Below, piece by piece: positions 8,974 through 17,490 of a stretch of 64,000 bases of DNA (the first letter of the stretch is position 1; every line of letters starts with the position of its first letter). Both the position numbers and the translations under genes were made by a program. Source of the stretch: Cellulomonas sp. APG4. GTDB taxonomy: Bacteria; Actinomycetota; Actinomycetes; Actinomycetales; Cellulomonadaceae. The stretch is taken from NCBI RefSeq assembly GCF_009996735.1, contig NZ_JAACYI010000017.1, positions 1-64,000 of the forward strand, given 5' to 3'. The notes beneath the pieces are model-generated. The model saw only the letters and a program-made list of their open reading frames with translations, was not told the origin of the DNA and searched no databases.

Positions 8974-10010
8974 CGGATCTCCTCCGAGAGGCGCATCTGC
9001 CGGACGTTGTAGATGACGATCGGGATCACCAGGATGAACAGGATGACCGCGAGCGCAGCGCCGAGACCCTGGTTGAACTGGCGGAAGCTCTGCTCGTAGA
9101 ACTCGTTGGCGACCACCGACGTGCCGAAGTTGCCGTTCGTCATCGTCCGGACGATGTCGAAGACCTTGAGGGTGGCCATGGCGATCGTGGTCAGGACGAC
9201 GACGAGGGCCGGCCGGATGCTCGGGATCGTGATGTAGCGGAACATCTTCAGGCCCGTGAGGCCGTCGAGCCGCGCCGCCTCGACGATGTCGTCCGGGATC
9301 GCCCGGATCGCGGCGGCCAGGATGGTCATCGCGAACCCGGCCTGGATCCAGACCATCACGATCAGCAGGAAGACGTTGTTCTCAGGTGCGTCGAGGAGGA
9401 ACTGCTTGCTGTCGAACCCGAGGCTCACCAGCACCTGGTTGAGCAGACCGGTCTGCTCCGCCTCGGTCTGGCGGTACTCGTACATGAAGCGCCAGATGAT
9501 GCCCGCGCCGACCATGGAGATCGACATGGGGAGGAACATCAGCGTCTTCGCGAGCTTCTCGAACCGTGTGCGGTCCACGACCACCGCGTAGACCAGCCCG
9601 ATGAACGTCGCGAGCAGGGGCACGAGGAGCACCCACAGTGCCGTGTTGCGCAGGACGAGCTGGAACTCGGCCTGGGTGAACGCCTGGGCGTAGTTGTCGA
9701 ACCCGACGTACTCGGAGCCGTTGCGGTTGAAGAACGACGAGTAGGTGGTCCGCAGCGCCGGGTAGACGAGGCCGAACGCGAGAGCCGCGAGCGCGGGGCC
9801 GACGAAGGCTACGGTCACGAGCCACCCAGGGGCCCGTCGGCTGCGGTCGACGAGCAGCAGGATGCCGCCCATCACGACCCCGAAGAGTGCGATCGCGACC
9901 ACCATCAGCGCGATCTTGTGGCCTGGTCCGCTCGGGTCCAGCAGCCACTCGCGCACCGGTCGGGTGATGTACTCGATCCACAGACCGGCGTTGTTCCAGA
10001 TCTCGCCCAT
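8970..10010 (-). CDS. Sugar ABC transporter permease, MalF/AglF-like (CUT1)
   Basis: 346-residue permease with about eight predicted helices, the usual partner of the MalG-type subunit. The EAA loop reads EAARLDGLTGLKMFRYITIP, and the C-terminus ends in QMRLSEEIR, a tail typical of AglF-like alpha-glucoside permeases. It is second in the operon, 128 nt after the binding-protein gene and separated from it by a hairpin, and it overlaps the next permease by 4 nt. The two permeases would form the membrane channel for a di- or oligosaccharide. The family assignment is firm; the substrate is inferred only from resemblance to Agl proteins. Confidence 0.9.
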   Translation of the reverse strand: MGEIWNNAGLWIEYITRPVREWLLDPSGPGHKIALMVVAIALFGVVMGGILLLVDRSRRAPGWLVTVAFVGPALAALAFGLVYPALRTTYSSFFNRNGSEYVGFDNYAQAFTQAEFQLVLRNTALWVLLVPLLATFIGLVYAVVVDRTRFEKLAKTLMFLPMSISMVGAGIIWRFMYEYRQTEAEQTGLLNQVLVSLGFDSKQFLLDAPENNVFLLIVMVWIQAGFAMTILAAAIRAIPDDIVEAARLDGLTGLKMFRYITIPSIRPALVVVLTTIAMATLKVFDIVRTMTNGNFGTSVVANEFYEQSFRQFNQGLGAALAVILFILVIPIVIYNVRQMRLSEEIR

Positions 10011-10091
10011 CCAGTCCTCCGTCGTCCTCGTGCCGGGGGTCTCACGTGAGCCGGGACGGGGGCTGTGCCCGAAGCCGTGAGCGCGGGGTAC

Positions 10092-10128
10092 GCAGCAGGG
10101 GCCTGCCGGTGCGGCAGGCCCCTGCTGC
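10092..10128 (-). terminator. Intra-operon hairpin between binding protein and permease genes
   Basis: A perfect 17-bp inverted repeat (10092-10108 with 10112-10128) has a 3-nt loop and lies 10 nt after the binding-protein stop, inside the operon. In such operons a hairpin of this kind is known to protect the upstream message or partly terminate transcription, so that binding protein outnumbers permease. There is no U-tract. Confidence 0.75.
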
Positions 10129-10138
10129 GGTCATCGGA

Positions 10139-11524
10139 TCAGGGCCAAGAAGCCTCGATCGCGTCGAGGACGGCTGCGTCGTCCTTGTCGTTCGCGATCC
10201 AGTTGACCATCTCGCTCCAGAACGAGGACGAGCCGACCTCACCGGGCATCAGGTCCGACGCGTCGAACCGGAACACGGTGTCCTCGGCGGCCAGCAGCTC
10301 GGCCGAGAGGGCGTCGATCGGGGACTCGTAGAGCGAGGTGTCCTGCTCGCTGTTCGCGGAGACCCAGCCCGGACCGGTCGCCTCGATCTTGGCGTTGGTC
10401 CACTCCGGAGACGTCAGGTAGGCCTGGAAGGCCGCGACCTCGGGACGGTCCGAGAAGGCCGCGACGAACTCGCCACCACCCAGCACGGGCCGCTCGTCGC
10501 CGTTGGTCGGGAAGTAGAACGCGAAGACGTCGCCGTCCTCGGCCACGGTCACGCCCTCCTGGGCGCTCTCCCAGTTCGCGGCGTAGAAGGACGCCTGACG
10601 GTGCATCCAGCACTCACCGTCGAGGATCGGGAAGCCGGCGTCGGTGAACGGCGTCGACGCGATGCTCTGCACGTCGCCGAAGCCGGCGTTCACGTACTCC
10701 GGGTTCTTGAGGATGCCGCCCACCGTCGCGAGTGCCTCGGCCACGGCCGGGTCGTTGAACGGGATCTCGTGGCTGACCCACTGGTCGTAGACCTCGGGGC
10801 CTGCCGTGCGGAGCATGACGTCCTCGAGCCAGTCGGTGGCGGGCCACCCGGTCGCGTCACCGGACTCGATGCCGGCGCACCACGGCGTGCCGCCGTCGGC
10901 GACGATCTGGTCGGAGAGCTCGATGAGCTCGTCCCACGTCTCGGGGATCTCGTAGCCCGCGTCGGCGAACATCGACGGCGAGTACCAGACGAACGACTTC
11001 ACGTTCGCGCCGAGCGGGGTGGCGTAGTACGTCCCGTCGATCGAGCCGTACTCCTTCCACGAGGGGTCGTAGTACTCGTCGACGTTGGCCTCGGCCGCCT
11101 CGCCCACGGGCACGACGGCGTCCGGGAAGTCGCGCACGAGCGTCGCGAGCAGACCCGGCTGCGGGATGTAGGCGACGTCGGGCGCGTTGCCGGACTGCAG
11201 GCGGACGGGCAGCTGCGCCTCGAACTCGCGCGAGCCGTCGTACTCGATCGTCGCGCCCGTGCACTCCTCGAACGGCACGTACGAGTCGATGTGCGGCTGG
11301 TCCTCGGGCGAGGTGATCGAGGTGTAGACCGTCACGGTGGTGCCGCTCAGGTCCCCGTACTGCTCGAAGGCCTCGCAGCCCTCGGCCATCTCGCGGTCGC
11401 CGTCGTCGCCGCCGCTGGTGCCCTCCTCCTCGGGGGGTGCGGTGCAGGCGGCGAGGGCCAGCGCGAGGGTGAGCCCCCCGGTGATGGCGACCGCGCCCGC
11501 GCGGCCCTTCCTCATGCTCCTCAT
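10139..11524 (-). CDS. Sugar ABC transporter substrate-binding lipoprotein, AglE-like
   Basis: 461-residue extracellular solute-binding protein of the CUT1 family. A signal peptide ends in a lipobox (LALAACT), so the mature protein would be lipid-anchored at Cys. The fold shows CTGATIEYDGSREFEAQLPV and APDVAYIPQPGLLATLVRDF near the N-lobe, the wording typical of alpha-glucoside-binding AglE proteins, and late conserved FRFDASDLMPGEVGSSSFW. ATG 11524 has GGAGGAAG 7 nt upstream; a second ATG three codons later has no comparable site. It is the first gene after the lacI-type regulator, with a LacI operator 97 nt upstream of its start. It would capture an alpha-glucoside such as maltose, sucrose or trehalose; cello-oligosaccharides cannot be excluded. 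Confidence 0.9.
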   Translation of the reverse strand: MRSMRKGRAGAVAITGGLTLALALAACTAPPEEEGTSGGDDGDREMAEGCEAFEQYGDLSGTTVTVYTSITSPEDQPHIDSYVPFEECTGATIEYDGSREFEAQLPVRLQSGNAPDVAYIPQPGLLATLVRDFPDAVVPVGEAAEANVDEYYDPSWKEYGSIDGTYYATPLGANVKSFVWYSPSMFADAGYEIPETWDELIELSDQIVADGGTPWCAGIESGDATGWPATDWLEDVMLRTAGPEVYDQWVSHEIPFNDPAVAEALATVGGILKNPEYVNAGFGDVQSIASTPFTDAGFPILDGECWMHRQASFYAANWESAQEGVTVAEDGDVFAFYFPTNGDERPVLGGGEFVAAFSDRPEVAAFQAYLTSPEWTNAKIEATGPGWVSANSEQDTSLYESPIDALSAELLAAEDTVFRFDASDLMPGEVGSSSFWSEMVNWIANDKDDAAVLDAIEASWP

Positions 11525-11621
11525 CAGATGCTTCCTCCACGTCGTCGTGGGGCGCTCACGCGTCCCCGGGGAATGTCACGGCGCGCGCCTGCATGAGGCG
11601 CTCCGTCGGGCATCCCTGTCA

Positions 11622-11635
11622 TGCAAGCGCTTGCA
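11622..11635. promoter_or_regulatory. LacI-family operator upstream of sugar-binding protein gene
   Basis: TGCAAGCGCTTGCA is a perfect 14-bp palindrome with the central CG of LacI/GalR-family operators. It sits in the 221-nt gap between the lacI-type gene and its transporter operon, and is the likely site of repression relieved by sugar. Confidence 0.8.
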
Positions 11636-11745
11636 CGGCCGGGGGGCAACCCCGTGCGGCAACATCGCAGCCACAGGGCAGTAACGATTCGGTCACGGAG
11701 GCTGTCGGATCGTTCTGACGCGCGTGCTCCGAGCGACGTGGCAGG

Positions 11746-12783
11746 TCAAGCCCCGCGCGGGACGTGCAGACGGCGGCTCCCGGGCGGCGGTCCGGTGCTC
11801 GACCTCTCGACGAGCTGCGTGGGCGCGATCGTCTCGTCGTCCGGCGCACCGCCGGCAATCATCTCGAGGACGAGCTCCGCCGCGCGCGCACCCTGGGCGC
11901 CGGCGTCCTGCGCGATCGTCGTGAGCCCTGCGAGCTCGGCGAGGTCGTGGCCGTCGATGCCGATCACCGAGACGTCCTCGGGCACGCGCAGACCGGCCCG
12001 CCGGACGGCGAGGACCGCACCCATCGCCATCTCGTCGGACGCCGCGAAGATCGCCGTCAGGTCGGGCACGTGCTCGAGCAGGTGGCTGGTCGCGTCACGT
12101 CCGCCCGCGAGGTCGAAGTTCCCGGGGACCTCGAGGTCCGAGCCGGCCGCGAGGCCCGCCTCGGCCATCGCCGCCCGCCAGCCCGCCTCACGTCCCACCG
12201 GCGGCGACATCGGCGCGACGTCACCCGGCGCACCCGTCACGTGCGCGATGCGCCGGTGCCCGAGGCCGACGAGGTGCGCCGTCGCCTCGTAGCCGGCAGC
12301 GACGTCGTCGAGACGCACCGTGACCTGCCCCGAGCCGCCCCAGCCGACGCACACGAGCGGTCGGTCGAGCCCGACGAGGGCGTCCATCTCGTCCTGCTCG
12401 AGGGGCAGGCCGACGATGAGGACCCCGTCGACCCGGCGACGCAGCACGTCCGGGTCGACGCGGGGGCGACCCCGCCGCCGCCGGATGTCGAAGGTGTAGA
12501 GCAGGACGTCGAAGCCCTGCGCGCGCAGGGTCCGCTCGGCCCCCTCGATCACGTTCGCGAAGAACCAGCGGTTGATCCAGGGGCTGATGAGCCCGATGGT
12601 GCGCGTGCGCCCCGAGGCCAGGCTCGCCGCGCTCGGGGACGCGACGTAGCCGAGCGCGGTCGCGACCTCCCGGACCCGGGCACGCGTGGCAGGTGTCACG
12701 TTCGGCAGGCCGCGCAGCGCCCGCGAGACGGTCGCCGTCGAGACGCCCGCGGCGCGGGCCACGTCCTCGATGCCGGCGGCCAT
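11746..12783 (-). CDS. LacI-family transcriptional regulator of the sugar transporter
   Basis: 345-residue repressor. The N-terminal helix-turn-helix and hinge read IEDVARAAGVSTATVSRALR, with the family's minor-groove hinge at YVASPSAASLASGRTRTIG. A periplasmic-binding-protein-like effector domain follows (VDGVLIVGLPLEQDE, IFAASDEMAMGAVLAVRRAG, VSVIGIDGHDLAELAGLTTI). It is encoded immediately upstream of, and in the same direction as, the AglEFG-like genes, and a perfect LacI-type palindrome lies between them, so local control is likely. The ATG at 12783 is preceded by CACAAT 8 nt upstream, suggesting a very short leader. Four phased TCCCAC repeats lie 67-104 nt upstream. The effector sugar is unknown. 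Confidence 0.92.
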   Translation of the reverse strand: MAAGIEDVARAAGVSTATVSRALRGLPNVTPATRARVREVATALGYVASPSAASLASGRTRTIGLISPWINRWFFANVIEGAERTLRAQGFDVLLYTFDIRRRRGRPRVDPDVLRRRVDGVLIVGLPLEQDEMDALVGLDRPLVCVGWGGSGQVTVRLDDVAAGYEATAHLVGLGHRRIAHVTGAPGDVAPMSPPVGREAGWRAAMAEAGLAAGSDLEVPGNFDLAGGRDATSHLLEHVPDLTAIFAASDEMAMGAVLAVRRAGLRVPEDVSVIGIDGHDLAELAGLTTIAQDAGAQGARAAELVLEMIAGGAPDDETIAPTQLVERSSTGPPPGSRRLHVPRGA

Positions 12784-12849
12784 GGGCGCTGATTGTGCTC
12801 CTCACGCCCGTCGGGGTCCACCCCGCACCGTCGCAGGTCGTGCGCGGTC

Positions 12850-12887
12850 TCCCACGCCGCTCCCACGGTCTCCCACCCGGTTCCCAC
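12850..12887 (-). repeat. Four phased GTGGGA repeats, MraZ-box-like
   Basis: TCCCAC (GTGGGA on the minus strand) begins at 12850, 12861, 12871 and 12882, spacings of 11, 10 and 11 nt, so all copies face one side of the helix. Known MraZ boxes upstream of division clusters are TGGGA-type repeats spaced by about one turn. Here they precede a lacI-type gene instead. Confidence 0.55.
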
Positions 12888-12998
12888 GCTTCCGCGGCGA
12901 CGACGTGCGACGTCCCACCGCCGTCCACGGAGCCTCCGACGTCCGCCCCTCGCGCCGCGGCGCGGCCCGGTCCCCGGCGAGCGGGCAGAGCCCGGCGC

Positions 12999-13814
12999 TC
13001 AGTCGCGCGCGGAGGCGACGCTGCGCAGCACGGCCGCGGCGCCGTCGTCCTCGATCGCACCCGTGACCTCGTCGGCGGCCGCCCGCACGTGGTCGCCCGC
13101 GTGGCCCATCGCGACCCCCCGCGCGGCCCAGCGCAGCATGTCGACGTCGTTGCTGCCGTCGCCCACGGCGACGGTGCGCGCCCGCTCGACCCGCAGCATC
13201 CCGCGCAACCGCTCGAGCGCGCTCGCCTTCGTCACACCCTCGGGCGCGACGTCCATCCACGCCGTCCAGCCGATCGCGTACGTCACGTCGGCCAGACCCG
13301 TGCGGGCGACGAGCTCGTGGAACTCCTCGCTCGTGTGGCCAGGGCTGCGCACGATCAGACGCGTCACGTGCTCCCCCGCGAGCTCGTCGAGGTCCACCAC
13401 CCGGTGCACGCCCGTGAGCTCGCCGTCGGGGAAGAGCTTGTTCATCCGGAAGCCCGTGCCCAGCTCCTCGACGGCGAAGTACGCGTCGGGGAACTCGGCG
13501 TGCATGAGCCGCAGCGCGGGCGCCGGGTCGAACGTGATGACCTCGTCGGCCTCGTAGCCGTCCGGCAGCTCCGGGTCGAGCCGGATCGTGACCGACCCGT
13601 TGGAGCACACCGCCCAGCCGCGCGTGATCCCGAGCTCGTGCGCCACGGGGACCGTGCCGTGCACCGACCGACCCGTCGCGAGCACCACGTGATGGCCCGC
13701 CTCGGCGACCTCGGCGACGGCCGCGCGCACCGCCGGCGCCAGGCCACCGTCGTAGTGCAGCAGCGTGCCGTCGACGTCGAGCGCGACCAGGTGCGGGCCC
13801 GGGCCCGCGCTCAC
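12999..13814 (-). CDS. HAD-superfamily Cof-type sugar-phosphate phosphatase
   Basis: 271-residue cytosolic hydrolase. HAD motif I is [15 protein letters not shown] with the nucleophile Asp at residue 12; motif II is VLATGRS; the motif III lysine lies in GVTKASAL; and motif IV is [13 protein letters not shown]. The Cof-type C2 cap occupies the middle. Members dephosphorylate sugar phosphates or flavin intermediates, and the substrate here is not known. The start codon overlaps the serS stop by 4 nt, so it is translationally coupled to seryl-tRNA synthetase, a conserved arrangement in actinobacteria. Confidence 0.9.
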   Translation of the reverse strand: MSAGPGPHLVALDVDGTLLHYDGGLAPAVRAAVAEVAEAGHHVVLATGRSVHGTVPVAHELGITRGWAVCSNGSVTIRLDPELPDGYEADEVITFDPAPALRLMHAEFPDAYFAVEELGTGFRMNKLFPDGELTGVHRVVDLDELAGEHVTRLIVRSPGHTSEEFHELVARTGLADVTYAIGWTAWMDVAPEGVTKASALERLRGMLRVERARTVAVGDGSNDVDMLRWAARGVAMGHAGDHVRAAADEVTGAIEDDGAAAVLRSVASARD

Positions 13815-15094
13815 GCGTCCTTCCCGACCGGGGTGAGCACCTCAAGGCCGTCCAGGTAGGGGCGCAGCCCCTCGGGCACGCGCACCGAGCCGTCCGCCTG
13901 CTGGTGGTTCTCCAGGATCGCGACGATCCAGCGCGTGGTGCCGAGGGTCCCGTTGAGCGTCGCCACGGCGCGGGTCTCACCCGTGCCCGTGCGTTCGCGC
14001 GCACCGAGGCGTCGGGCCTGGAAGGTCGTGCAGTTCGACGTCGACGTCAGCTCGAGCCACCGCTCCTGGCTCGGCAGCCACGCCTCGCAGTCGAACTTCC
14101 GCGCCGCGCTCGAGCCAAGGTCACCCGCCGCGGTGTCGATGACGCGGTAGGGCAGCTCCACGAGCGCGAGCATCTCCTCCTCGAGCGCGAGCAGCCGCGC
14201 GTGCTCGTCGGCGGCGTCCTCGACGGTGGTGTACGAGAACATCTCGACCTTGTGGAACTGGTGCACGCGGATGATCCCGCGGGTGTCCTTCCCGTGCGAG
14301 CCGGCCTCGCGCCGGTAGCAGGCCGACCATCCCGCGTAGCGCAGCGGGCCCCCGCTCAGGTCGAGGATCTCGTCCGCGTGGTAGCCCGCGAGCGCGACCT
14401 CCGAGGTCCCCACCAGGTACAGGTCGTCGGCCTCGAGCCGGTACACCTCGTCGGCGTGCGCGCCCAGGAAGCCCGTGCCGCGCATCACCTCGGGCCGCAC
14501 GAGCGTCGGCGTGATCATGGGCGTGAACCCGGCCGCCGTCGCGCGGTCCATCGCCGCGTTGAGCAGCGCGAGCTCGAGGCGCGCTCCGATGCCCGTCAGG
14601 TAGTAGAACCGCGCGCCCGACACCTTGGCGCCGCGCTCGGTGTCGATCGCACGCAGCATCTCGCCGAGCTCGAGGTGGTCGCGCACGGGCACGCCCTCGG
14701 CCGCGAGGTCGCGCGGGGTGCCCTCGTGCCGCAGCACCACGTAGTCGTCCTCGCCACCCGCGGGCACGCCGTCGAGCACGACGTTCCCGATCCCGGCGAG
14801 GGCCGCGTCGAGCTCGGTCGCCGCCGCGTCCGCGTCCGCCTGGAGGGCCTTGACCTGCTCGGCGAGGTGCTTGGCCCGCGCGAGCAGCGCCGCCTTCTCG
14901 TCACCGGTGGCCTTGGCCACCTGCTTGCCGAGCGCCTTCTGCTCGGCGCGCAGCTCCTCGAACTGCGTGAGCGAGGCCCGACGGCGCGCGTCGAGGTCCA
15001 GCACGCGGTCGACGGCGGACGGGTCGTCGCCCCGCAGGCGCTGGCTGTGGCGGACGGCGTCGGGGTTCTCCCTCAGGAGGCGCAGGTCGATCAC
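13811..15094 (-). CDS. serS: Seryl-tRNA synthetase
   Basis: 427-residue class II aminoacyl-tRNA synthetase that charges tRNA-Ser and also supplies Ser-tRNA(Sec) where selenocysteine is used. The N-terminal arm forms a long antiparallel coiled coil (about residues 30-105, including [20 protein letters not shown]). Motif 2 is [16 protein letters not shown] near 270-286, and motif 3 is [17 protein letters not shown] near 380-397. The open frame continues 24 codons upstream, but GTG 15094 starts exactly at the conserved [14 protein letters not shown] and is preceded by TACCCT 6 nt upstream, the leaderless pattern. It is coupled to the HAD phosphatase gene downstream and diverges from the lipid kinase gene. 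Confidence 0.95.
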   Translation of the reverse strand: MIDLRLLRENPDAVRHSQRLRGDDPSAVDRVLDLDARRRASLTQFEELRAEQKALGKQVAKATGDEKAALLARAKHLAEQVKALQADADAAATELDAALAGIGNVVLDGVPAGGEDDYVVLRHEGTPRDLAAEGVPVRDHLELGEMLRAIDTERGAKVSGARFYYLTGIGARLELALLNAAMDRATAAGFTPMITPTLVRPEVMRGTGFLGAHADEVYRLEADDLYLVGTSEVALAGYHADEILDLSGGPLRYAGWSACYRREAGSHGKDTRGIIRVHQFHKVEMFSYTTVEDAADEHARLLALEEEMLALVELPYRVIDTAAGDLGSSAARKFDCEAWLPSQERWLELTSTSNCTTFQARRLGARERTGTGETRAVATLNGTLGTTRWIVAILENHQQADGSVRVPEGLRPYLDGLEVLTPVGKDA

Positions 15095-15100
15095 CTGCCG

Positions 15101-15201
15101 AGGGTATCGAGCCCCGCCGGGCGCGCCGCACCTGATTCGTGGTGCCGCGGGTCGAAGCGATCCCACGGCCCGGTGCGGGAACCCTCCGCGCGCACTAGCG
15201 T
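15101..15201. promoter_or_regulatory. Divergent leaderless promoters of serS and lipid kinase gene
   Basis: TACCCT (minus strand, 15101-15106) lies 6 nt before the serS GTG, and TAGCGT (15196-15201) lies 6 nt before the ATG of the kinase gene. Both fit -10 boxes whose transcript would begin at or next to the start codon. Confidence 0.6.
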
Positions 15202-15207
15202 GCGGCC

Positions 15208-16389
15208 ATGACGTGGGTCGAGTGGGTCACCATCCTCACGGCGGTGGTGGCCGTGGTCGCGGTCGTCCTCGCCGTCCTCAACCGCCGCGCCCTCGTGGGC
15301 CACGGCGTCGCGGTGTCTCCGTCGATCGGCGCCCCGGGCCGCGCCGGCACCGCCTCGACCGATGACACCGACGCCGCGCACACGCTCGTCGCGTTCGTCG
15401 CGAACCCCACCAAGCCGGGGGTCCCCGAGCTGCGCGACGCCGCCGTGCGCGCGTGCGCCGCGCGCTACCTGCCCGAGCCGCTGTGGTTCGACACCACCGT
15501 CGAGGACCCGGGGATCGGGCAGACGCGCCAGGCGCTCGAGCAGGGCGCGCAGGTGGTGATCGCGGTGGGCGGCGACGGCACGGTGCGCGCGGTGGCCGAG
15601 GGTCTCGCGGGCACGGGGGCCGCGATGGGCCTCATCCCGCAGGGCACGGGCAACCTGCTCGCACGCAACCTCGACCTGCCCATCAACGACGTCGACGAGC
15701 TGCTCAAGATCGCGCTCACGGGCACCGAGCGGCCCATCGACGTGGGCTGGCTCACGGTGGTGCGCGACGAGTCGCAGGTCGCCGACGACATCGCGGAGGC
15801 GGACCCTGAGGCGGTCGAGCCGGGCGAGACCCCGCCCGAGGTGGACGAGCCGGCGCGCGACCACATCTTCCTCGTCATCGCGGGCCTGGGCTTCGACGCG
15901 GCGATGGTCGCCGACACCGACGAGGAGCTCAAGGCGCGGGTGGGCTGGATCGCGTACTTCGTCGCGGGCATGAAGCATCTCAGCGGGCGCCGCATGCGCC
16001 TCGAGATCGCCAAGGACGGCGGCCCCTGGGTGCCCGTGCGGCTGCGCAGCCTGCTGTTCGGCAACGTCGGACGCCTCCCGGGCGGCATCACCCTGCTGCC
16101 CGAGGCGGAGATCGACGACGGCTGGCTCGACCTGGGCGCGATCGACACCCGGGGCGGCCTGGCGGGCTGGACCCAGCTGTTCGGCGAGGTCGCGATGCAG
16201 CGCTTCGGGGTGCGCACGGACCTGCCCAACAAGATCGGTCACATCGACCACTCCCGCGCCAAGGAGGTGCGCGTGCGCTCGCGCGAGCCCCAGCAGGTGC
16301 AGGTGGACGGGGACACGATCGGCGAGATCCTCGAGGTCTCCGCGCGCGTCGACCGGCACGCCCTCGTGGTGCGCGTGCCCGGCGACTGA
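15208..16389 (+). CDS. Diacylglycerol/sphingosine kinase-family lipid kinase
   Basis: 393-residue protein with one N-terminal transmembrane helix (residues 5-24) and a DAGK catalytic domain. The nucleotide-binding signature is [17 protein letters not shown] (GGDGT at 121-125), followed by [17 protein letters not shown], both diagnostic of the family. The C-terminal half carries the [13 protein letters not shown] and [22 protein letters not shown] segments of the second beta-sandwich domain. It presumably phosphorylates diacylglycerol or a polyprenol-like lipid at the inner membrane. An acidic insertion between about 190 and 215 is unusual. ATG start is preceded by TAGCGT 6 nt upstream. Confidence 0.9.
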   Translation: MTWVEWVTILTAVVAVVAVVLAVLNRRALVGHGVAVSPSIGAPGRAGTASTDDTDAAHTLVAFVANPTKPGVPELRDAAVRACAARYLPEPLWFDTTVEDPGIGQTRQALEQGAQVVIAVGGDGTVRAVAEGLAGTGAAMGLIPQGTGNLLARNLDLPINDVDELLKIALTGTERPIDVGWLTVVRDESQVADDIAEADPEAVEPGETPPEVDEPARDHIFLVIAGLGFDAAMVADTDEELKARVGWIAYFVAGMKHLSGRRMRLEIAKDGGPWVPVRLRSLLFGNVGRLPGGITLLPEAEIDDGWLDLGAIDTRGGLAGWTQLFGEVAMQRFGVRTDLPNKIGHIDHSRAKEVRVRSREPQQVQVDGDTIGEILEVSARVDRHALVVRVPGD

Positions 16390-16415
16390 CGCCCGGCCGC
16401 ACGCGCACGGCCCGC

Positions 16416-17396
16416 TCAGTGCGCGCGGCCCTCGCGCAGCTGCTGGACCCACGAGCGCGCGGCCGCGAAGTCGGCGTCGTGCGTCCCGGGGCGCACGTCC
16501 CCGTGCGGTGCGTCGACCCGCGGGTACGAGCCGAGGAACCGCACGTGCGGGCACACGCGGTGCAGCCCCATGAGGGCCTCGGCCATGCGTTCGTCCGCCA
16601 CGTGGCCCTCGGCGTCGATCGAGAACGAGTAGCGCCCGAGCGCGTCGCCGATGGGCCGGGACTCGATGCGCGACAGGTTCACGCCGCGCGCCGCGAACTG
16701 CTCGAGCATCTCGAGCAGCGCACCGGCCTGGTTGCTCGGCAGGTGCACCACGAGCGTCGTCTTGTCGGCGCCCGTGGGCGGGGGCACCTGCCCGGGCGGC
16801 CCGACGACGACGAACCGGGTCACGGCGCGCTCGTTGTCCGCGACGTGCGCGGCGAGCGGCGTCAGACCGTAGTGCTCGACGGCGGGCGGCGGCACGAGCG
16901 CCGCGTCGAACGGCAGCGCGCCGTCCTCGCCCGCGAGCAGCGCCGCGGGGGCCGTGTTCGAGGTCGCGGGCACGTGCACCACGTGCGGCAGGTGCGCCGC
17001 GAGCCAACGCCGGCACTGGGCCCACGCGTGCGGGTGCGCCGAGATGCCGCGCACGTCCTCGAGCCGCGTGCCGGGCCGCGCTGCGAGCACGAACGAGACG
17101 GGCACCAGCACCTCGCGCAGCAGCACGAGCGGGGCGCCCGTCGCGAGCGTGTCGAGCACCGCGGTGACCCCGCCCTCGACCGAGTTCTCGATCGCGACGA
17201 CGGCGCGGTCGGCCGCGCCCGTGCGCACCGCCTCGATCGCGGCGACCACGTCGACCTGGGGTAGGTACTCGGCCTCGTCGGGACCCGCGACCTGCCGCAG
17301 CGCGGCCTCGGTGAACGTGCCGGCCGGCCCGAGGTACGCGTACCGGAGCCGCCGCGACGAGCCGTCCGCGGGCGCGGCGTCCTCCTGCTCGGCCAT
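16416..17396 (-). CDS. pheA: Prephenate dehydratase
   Basis: 326-residue monofunctional enzyme that converts prephenate to phenylpyruvate in phenylalanine synthesis. The catalytic domain opens with YAYLGPAGTFTEAAL and includes VVAIENSVEGGVTAVLD and the active-site TRF triad in ERAVTRFVVVG. The C-terminal ACT regulatory domain contains GALLEMLEQFAARGVNLSRI and then the ESRP motif that binds phenylalanine, so feedback inhibition is expected. ATG 17396 has AGGAGG 6 nt upstream. No chorismate mutase domain is present. It converges on the lipid kinase gene. Confidence 0.95.
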   Translation of the reverse strand: MAEQEDAAPADGSSRRLRYAYLGPAGTFTEAALRQVAGPDEAEYLPQVDVVAAIEAVRTGAADRAVVAIENSVEGGVTAVLDTLATGAPLVLLREVLVPVSFVLAARPGTRLEDVRGISAHPHAWAQCRRWLAAHLPHVVHVPATSNTAPAALLAGEDGALPFDAALVPPPAVEHYGLTPLAAHVADNERAVTRFVVVGPPGQVPPPTGADKTTLVVHLPSNQAGALLEMLEQFAARGVNLSRIESRPIGDALGRYSFSIDAEGHVADERMAEALMGLHRVCPHVRFLGSYPRVDAPHGDVRPGTHDADFAAARSWVQQLREGRAH

Positions 17397-17490
17397 CCCT
17401 GCCTCCTGTCCGACGGCATCCGCACACCACCGTCACGCGTCCGCCGCGACCTCTCCGCCGCCCGAGCGTAGTGCGCCCTAGGCTTGGCGG

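Noticed and set aside
7987-12783. Cellobiose (CebEFG) transporter rather than Agl-like
   Set aside because: The binding-protein and permease motifs resemble AglEFG, and the operator is TGCAAGCGCTTGCA, not the CebR palindrome. Kept only as an alternative.
12850-12887. Short CRISPR array
   Set aside because: The repeat unit is only 6 nt and the spacing 10-11 nt; no cas gene is near.
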